Shown in pieces: positions 59,065 through 64,000 of a stretch of 64,000 nt of DNA; the stretch's first letter is position 1; every line of letters starts with the position of its first letter. The notes below the pieces were generated by a model. The model saw nothing but the letters and a program-made list of their open reading frames with translations. It made no database searches and was not told the origin of the DNA. The position numbers were made by a program, and so were the translations under genes. The DNA comes from CAVSKL01 sp963728475 [NCBI: Candidatus Eiseniibacteriota bacterium] (GTDB lineage Bacteria; Eisenbacteria; RBG-16-71-46; JABDJR01): NCBI GenBank assembly GCA_963728475.1, contig CAVSKL010000003.1, forward strand, positions 372,001-436,000, read 5' to 3'.

Positions 59065-60882
59065 ATGGGTGAAGACCTGAACCGGCTTCGTGAGCGGCTT
59101 GCCCGGGCCGAGGAAGTCCTGAGGGCGCTACGGGCGGACGAGATCGATGCCGTGATCGGAAATCGGGGCGTCGCGCTCCTCCGCCTGGGTGCCTTGGAAC
59201 GGGCGCTGCGGGAGAGCGAGGAACGCCTCCACCTGGCGCTCGACGCGGCCGATCTCGCCACTTTCGAGATCGATCTCGGGACGGGCAAGATCTCGAGCGC
59301 GACCGGGATCTGGAAGATGCTGGAACCCGGACCGGACCGGACGCCGGCGACGTTTGACGAATGGATCGGATTGATGCTTCCGGAGGACCGGGACCGGGTG
59401 AGAAAGGCTATCGAGCGTTCGTACGCCACCGGCGAGAAATACGAGATCGAGTACCGCATCCGCTGCGCGAACGGAGAGGTCCGGTGGCGGCGCGGCAAGG
59501 GAGGCCCGGCTTCCGCGGACGGGAAGTCTCCCGACCGGGTAACCGGGGTCGTGGTGGACGTCACCGCGAAGAAACAGGCCGAGGCGGATCTGCGCAGGAG
59601 CCGCGACGAGCTGGAAAAGAGGGTGATGGAACGCACCGCCGAGCTCTCGGAGGTGGTGGCGGCCCTGAGGGAAGAGGCGGAACGCCGGATTGTCGCCGAG
59701 GAGGAGCTGCGCGAGCGCTCGGAGCGCTTGAGCGCCCTCTCCGCGTCGCTGACCCTCGCCGAGCAGCGGGAAAGGGAGAGACTGGCCCGGGTGCTCCACG
59801 ACGGACTGCAACAGTACCTGGCCGCGGCCCGATATCACCTCGCCTCCCTGAAACACTCCACCGACCCCGTCGCTCTCGAGACCGAGAAGGAGGTGGATGG
59901 CCTCCTCTCCGAAGCCATCGAGACCGGACGCCTTCTGACCGCGGAGCTGAGCCCGCCGGTCCTCATCGAGGGAGGACTCGGGAGCGCGATGGAGTGGCTG
60001 GCGGCCTGGATGGAGGACAAGCACGGCCTCGCCGTGGATCTGGAGATCGAAGGCCGCCTCGACGGCGTCCGCAGGGACGTCGCCGTCCTCCTCTTCGAGA
60101 GCGTCCGCGAGCTTCTCTTCAACGTGGTGAAGCACGCCGGGGTCAAGACGGCCCACGTCCGGGCCTCTTCGCAGGGACCACAGCTCAGGATCGAGGTTTC
60201 GGACCGGGGGGTGGGCTACGATCCCCGGAAACTCATGGCCGGTAACCGGGGCTCGACAAGGTTCGGACTTCTCAGCATCGCGGAGCGCCTCGCCCTGCTC
60301 GGCGGGGAGATGGAGGTCGAGGGCTCGCCGGGCGAAGGGACGCGATTCACCCTGACCGTCCCTCTCGCCAAGTCGACCGAGGCGCCGGCAGCCAAAGCGG
60401 CCGGCCGGGGGCAGGAGCCGGCGCCCGCCGACGACACCGAAGCGGAATGCGACGACGCCCGGATCCGCCTGGTGCTGGTGGACGACCACACGGTGATGCG
60501 CCAGGGATTGGCGACGCTGTTGCGGGACGAACGGGACATGGTGGTGGTCGGAGAGGCCGCCGACGGCGAAACCGCGGTCCGGGTGGTCTGCGAGGTTCAC
60601 CCGGACGTCGTGCTCATGGATGTGTCCATGCCGGGCATGAACGGAGTCGAGGCGACCCGGCTCGTCCATGAGCGGTGCCCGGCGGCGCGGGTGATCGGTC
60701 TGTCGATGTTCGAGGATCCGGAGCACATGGCCTCGATGATCGCGGCCGGAGCCTGGGCCTACCTCGGCAAGAACGGGCCGGCCGATAAGTTGCTGGACCA
60801 CATCCGGAGGGCCGGCCGCACCATCCCCCGGAACCGCTCCGCCATCCGGCGCCCGCACCCCCCCAAAGAGCTTCGCTTCTGA
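59065..60882 (+). CDS. PAS histidine kinase (HisKA_3) with C-terminal receiver
   Basis: 605 residues, no membrane segment. A short coiled lead (LRERLARAEEVLRALRADEI) is followed by a PAS domain (about 50-170), a coiled coil (175-230), then a NarX-type dimerisation helix RLARVLHDGLQQYL with His245 and an ATPase domain (LLFNVVKHAG, DRGVGYDP, FGLLSIAERL). After a linker, a receiver (about 465-590) has VDDHTVMRQG and phospho-Asp in VVLMDVSMPGMNG but no DNA-binding tail. The ATG lies one base after the kaiB stop. Probably takes KaiBC output and passes phosphate to its own receiver or another regulator. Confidence 0.92.
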   Translation: MGEDLNRLRERLARAEEVLRALRADEIDAVIGNRGVALLRLGALERALRESEERLHLALDAADLATFEIDLGTGKISSATGIWKMLEPGPDRTPATFDEWIGLMLPEDRDRVRKAIERSYATGEKYEIEYRIRCANGEVRWRRGKGGPASADGKSPDRVTGVVVDVTAKKQAEADLRRSRDELEKRVMERTAELSEVVAALREEAERRIVAEEELRERSERLSALSASLTLAEQRERERLARVLHDGLQQYLAAARYHLASLKHSTDPVALETEKEVDGLLSEAIETGRLLTAELSPPVLIEGGLGSAMEWLAAWMEDKHGLAVDLEIEGRLDGVRRDVAVLLFESVRELLFNVVKHAGVKTAHVRASSQGPQLRIEVSDRGVGYDPRKLMAGNRGSTRFGLLSIAERLALLGGEMEVEGSPGEGTRFTLTVPLAKSTEAPAAKAAGRGQEPAPADDTEAECDDARIRLVLVDDHTVMRQGLATLLRDERDMVVVGEAADGETAVRVVCEVHPDVVLMDVSMPGMNGVEATRLVHERCPAARVIGLSMFEDPEHMASMIAAGAWAYLGKNGPADKLLDHIRRAGRTIPRNRSAIRRPHPPKELRF

Positions 60883-61023
60883 CCCCACTTTCAGCAACCG
60901 GGAGCGGGGGCCGGACGCGGTATACTTTCCGGACCTGAGCTGCATTGAAGGGCTTGGGCCGGTCCACCGGGGCTGAGCCCAATGCGATCGACGACCGGGG
61001 CCCCGGTCCAGCCCGAGGACACG

Positions 61024-64000
61024 ATGACACGCCGATTCCTCCCGGCCGCTGCCTTGATGCTCGCCGCCCTCGCCTTCGCCCCCGCCCGGGCCGGCGAGAC
61101 CGCCAATCCGCCCATCTACATCGCCTTCCTCTGGCACATGCACCAGCCCATCTACTGGCCGTATGAATCGGTGGTCGCGACCGACGCCAACCAGCGCTAC
61201 GGCTACTCGGTCACCGACATCCACAATCAGCGGCTGGGGCCGTACACCTCGTGGCCCAAGGACGCGGTCTCGGCCGGGGTCGCCGCCGGTATGCCGCACT
61301 TCGGCGCCCAGGTGAGCTTCTCGGGCTCGCTCATGGAAAACCTGAACTCCCTGGAAGCCGCCGGGAACGGCAACTTCCAGAACTGGAAGTCGTCCTGGGA
61401 TTGGATCAAGACCCAGACCACCTCGCTCGGCAATCCCCGGCTCGACATGGTGGGCTTCGGTTACCACCACCCGCTCATGGGGCTCCTGGGCACCCTCGAC
61501 ATCGAGCGGCAGATCGAGGCCCACCGGAGCATGATGGCCTCGAACTTCAGCGGGTCGTACTCGAAGGGCATCTTCCCGCCCGAGGACGCCTTCTCGGCCC
61601 GGATGATCCCGGCGCTGGCCGCCGAGGGGCTCCGGTGGGTGCTGGTGGACAACCTCCACTTCGACCGCGCCGCGGCGGGCTACCCGTACAACACCGGCGG
61701 GAACGTCGTGGAGCCCAACCGAGCCGACCAGCGGAATCCGGATCCGGGCGACTGGGTCCAGCTCACCGATCTCTGGGCGCCCACCAGGATCTCCGGCGGT
61801 TGGGGCCACCGGCCGCACGTTGCCGAATACGTGGATCCGGCCTCCGGCCAGGTGTCGCGGATCGTCGCCGTTCCCGCCGACCGCTACATGGGGAACGAGG
61901 ACGCCCGCGGGGGGTTCGGGGCGCTCCAGTACGACGACGTGATGAGCCAGCTCGAGCCCTACAACACCGACCCCGCGCATCCGCTCCTGGTGGTGCTCCA
62001 CCACGACGGGGACAACTACGGGGGCGGGACCGACAGCTACTACCACTCCAACTTCGACGCCTTCGTGAGCTGGCTCCAGGCCAGCCCCTCGCGGTTCGTG
62101 TGCACCACCGTCCAGGACTACCTGGACCGGTTCCCCCCGGACACGAGCGACGTCATCCACGTGGAGGACGGGAGCTGGAGCGGCGCCGACAACGGCGACC
62201 CCGAATTCAAGAAGTGGCTGGGCGACCCCGCCGCCGACGGCTACAGCCCCGACCGGAACAGCTGGGCGGTGGTGACCGCGGCCCGGAACATCGTGTCCAC
62301 CGCGGACGAGGTGGCGCCGGGGTCGCCGGAGACCGCGCTGGCCTGGCACTACCTGCTGAACGCCGAGGCCAGCGATTACTGGTACTGGGACGGGTCTCAG
62401 GGGGGCGTCTGGGATTCGCATCCGACGCGCGCGTCCAATCTGGCGGTGCCGCACGCGTTGAACGCGATCGGGAGCGGCGCCGACCTCACCGGGCCCACCA
62501 TCTTTCTCCCCCAGCGCGAGCCCTACAACCCGGGCGGCACCGAGTGGGGGATCGCCCAGCCCCGCGACTTCCAGGTCTGGACGTTCGCGTTCGACCTTGA
62601 CGGGTTGTCGTCGGTCAGCCTGAAGATCCGCGGGGACCGGGACGGGGCGCTTCCGGCCGGGTCGTCGGACAACGATACCTATCTTGGGGGCCCCGCGGTG
62701 ACCGCGTGGACCTCGATCCCCATGACCGCGAGCGACATGGCGTCGCGGACCGATCCATTGCCGCTCTATCGCGCTTCGCAGTACGCGGCCACCGTCACCG
62801 GTGTCACCGACTCGCTCCTGGATTACTACGTGGAGGCGGTGGACGGGCACGGGAACGTGTCGAGTTCGCCCATCCGCCATGTGTGGGTGGGAACCGGCAC
62901 CAGCGGCGGGGGAGGGGGGAGCGCCGGGGTGAGCTGGACGCCGCCGTCGCCGGCGGCCGAGGACTCGGTCACCCTCACCGTGGCCGGCGCCGGGAAGGGC
63001 GGCAAGCTCCACTGGGGGGTGAACGGGTGGGGCGCTCCGGCGACGGGCTACCAGCCGGCGGGGACGGTGCCGTATAGCGGTGGTTCGGCAGTGGAGACGC
63101 CGATGGCACTCTCCGGGGGCGACCTCGCGCTCACCCTGGGGCCGTTCGACGATCCCGCCCAGCCGGTGCGAACGCTCGACTTCGTCATCCACTACGACGA
63201 CGACACCTGGGACAACAACGGGGGACAGGACTACCACGTGACGGTCACCGGCGCCGCCGCGGCGAAGACGTTCACCGTGGACGGCGCGCTCGACGCGTCG
63301 GCGGTCAAGGTGGCGTCGGCGGGCGGGGTGGACCTGTACCTGGACTACAACGGGAGCGATCTCTACGTGGCCACTCAGGCTGCGGGAGGGAGCCAGAGCG
63401 ACGCCTTCGTGTTCGTGACCGGCCCGCCCCCCGGGGCGATGGCCGCTTCGCCGTGGGCCAAGGCCGGCCAGGTGGCGGGGTGGTCCTTGTTCCTGGGGAA
63501 CGAGAGCGGGAACAACTGGTGCGGCTGGACCGGCCAGGCCGGAACGGTGGCGCAGGCCGCCGGAACGTACCTAGAGGGGACGGTGAACCTGTCCTCGGAG
63601 TTTGGCTCGGTGCCGCCGGTGGTCTACGTGGCGGTCGGTCGCTACCAGACCGCCGACGGGGGGGCGCTGGTTGCGCAGGCCCCCGCGGGGAACGGAAACG
63701 GCGACCTCGAGGCCTCGGAGTACTACGCCTACGACCTCAGCGCCACTGGGGTGCCGGATGGAGCGGTCCTGGACCCGGGTCCGCTTCTGCGGAGCTATCC
63801 CAACCCGTTTCGCGGAGCGGCCACGGTGTCGTTCCGGCTTTCGACGCGGGGCGCGGTGCGGTTGTCGATGTACGACCTGAGCGGGCGGCTGGTGCGCGTC
63901 TTGGCCGCGCGTGAGTTCGACGGGGGGGAGCACCGGGTCGCCGTCGACGGTGCGGGCCTGGCCGGCGGGATCTACTTCGTGGAGCTTCGCGCGCCCGGCG
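61024..64000 (+). CDS. Secreted GH57-type glycoside hydrolase with C-terminal sorting domain, partial
   Basis: At least 992 residues; the gene runs off the right edge. The start is ATG 61024 (GAGG five bases upstream), with a signal peptide ending in APARA. The glycoside hydrolase family-57 motifs are readable: LWHMHQPIYWP (about 39-49), GFGYHHPLMGL (144-154), GIFPPEDAFS with the probable nucleophile Glu187, and LHHDGDNYGGG with the acid near Asp328-Asp330. Beta-rich modules follow (about 520-900), including LHWGVNGWG of a starch-binding-like domain. From residue 920, SYPNPFRGAATVSFRLS...VRLSMYDLSGRLVR...GGIYFVELRAPG is a FlgD/Por-type C-terminal sorting module. Likely an exported alpha-glucan-acting enzyme. 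Confidence 0.88.
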   Translation, partial: MTRRFLPAAALMLAALAFAPARAGETANPPIYIAFLWHMHQPIYWPYESVVATDANQRYGYSVTDIHNQRLGPYTSWPKDAVSAGVAAGMPHFGAQVSFSGSLMENLNSLEAAGNGNFQNWKSSWDWIKTQTTSLGNPRLDMVGFGYHHPLMGLLGTLDIERQIEAHRSMMASNFSGSYSKGIFPPEDAFSARMIPALAAEGLRWVLVDNLHFDRAAAGYPYNTGGNVVEPNRADQRNPDPGDWVQLTDLWAPTRISGGWGHRPHVAEYVDPASGQVSRIVAVPADRYMGNEDARGGFGALQYDDVMSQLEPYNTDPAHPLLVVLHHDGDNYGGGTDSYYHSNFDAFVSWLQASPSRFVCTTVQDYLDRFPPDTSDVIHVEDGSWSGADNGDPEFKKWLGDPAADGYSPDRNSWAVVTAARNIVSTADEVAPGSPETALAWHYLLNAEASDYWYWDGSQGGVWDSHPTRASNLAVPHALNAIGSGADLTGPTIFLPQREPYNPGGTEWGIAQPRDFQVWTFAFDLDGLSSVSLKIRGDRDGALPAGSSDNDTYLGGPAVTAWTSIPMTASDMASRTDPLPLYRASQYAATVTGVTDSLLDYYVEAVDGHGNVSSSPIRHVWVGTGTSGGGGGSAGVSWTPPSPAAEDSVTLTVAGAGKGGKLHWGVNGWGAPATGYQPAGTVPYSGGSAVETPMALSGGDLALTLGPFDDPAQPVRTLDFVIHYDDDTWDNNGGQDYHVTVTGAAAAKTFTVDGALDASAVKVASAGGVDLYLDYNGSDLYVATQAAGGSQSDAFVFVTGPPPGAMAASPWAKAGQVAGWSLFLGNESGNNWCGWTGQAGTVAQAAGTYLEGTVNLSSEFGSVPPVVYVAVGRYQTADGGALVAQAPAGNGNGDLEASEYYAYDLSATGVPDGAVLDPGPLLRSYPNPFRGAATVSFRLSTRGAVRLSMYDLSGRLVRVLAAREFDGGEHRVAVDGAGLAGGIYFVELRAPG

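Noticed and set aside
59128-63237. Antisense frame of 1369 codons opposite the kinase and GH57 genes
   Set aside because: Both genes on the plus strand have clear catalytic motifs; the antisense product is low-complexity.
1-64000. CRISPR arrays, insertion sequences, prophage or integrase genes
   Set aside because: No regularly spaced repeats, transposase motifs or terminal inverted repeats with target duplications were seen; the only long repeats are the kinase paralogues.

Overview
The window is about 64 kb of very GC-rich bacterial DNA with short intergenic gaps, many GTG/TTG starts and many stop/start overlaps. It contains no rRNA, tRNA, insertion sequence, phage gene or CRISPR array that I can support. 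The gene content points to a Gram-negative, uncultured FCB-type lineage, and a Candidatus Eisenbacteria-like organism is my best guess (inference only). The clues are a C-terminal FlgD/Por-type sorting domain on a secreted glycosidase, TonB/ExbBD and RND-TolC envelope machines, multihaem CxxCH cytochromes, large Ser/Thr kinases with beta-propeller tails, and two archaeal-style modules (GatDE and AblAB).

Left part (1-16.2 kb): a TonB-like/ExbB/ExbD operon, an MFS exporter with a secreted alpha/beta hydrolase, a convergent membrane protein, then four tandem paralogous membrane Ser/Thr kinases (5506-16236), each separated by exactly 22 bp. Next is an oxidative-stress pair: a cysteine-free Fur/PerR-type regulator and Dps, with matching 7-1-7 operator boxes in front of both genes (16304 and 16757).

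Middle (17.4-39.7 kb), mostly on the minus strand: an eight-haem cytochrome lipoprotein, an NrfJ/OB-fold lipoprotein, a DRG-like protein that has lost its GTPase core but keeps the TGS domain, a secreted protein, an RND/adaptor/TolC efflux operon, a PepSY-like protein with a two-component system, a polysaccharide-deacetylase relic, a plus-strand GT2-deacetylase fusion, GatD/GatE, a frameshifted HTH regulator with a strong inverted-repeat operator, and an M13 metallopeptidase.

Right part (39.9-64 kb): a 1105-residue sortilin-like Asp-box protein, a TonB-domain lipoprotein, an MBL-fold hydrolase, an osmolyte operon (MarR regulator, AblA, AblB, SBP-permease fusion, ABC ATPase) predicted to make N-epsilon-acetyl-beta-lysine, a DUF2339 membrane protein, a CISM-type electron-transfer operon (W-repeat small protein, tetrahaem cytochrome, NrfC-like, NrfD-like), an alanine/Na+ symporter, a KaiC-KaiB-histidine-kinase/receiver operon with a consensus promoter, and a GH57-type glycoside hydrolase running off the right edge.

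Functional themes are envelope transport and sensing, stress protection (peroxide/iron, osmotic), and membrane-linked redox chemistry. Family names rest on motifs read by eye, with no database search.
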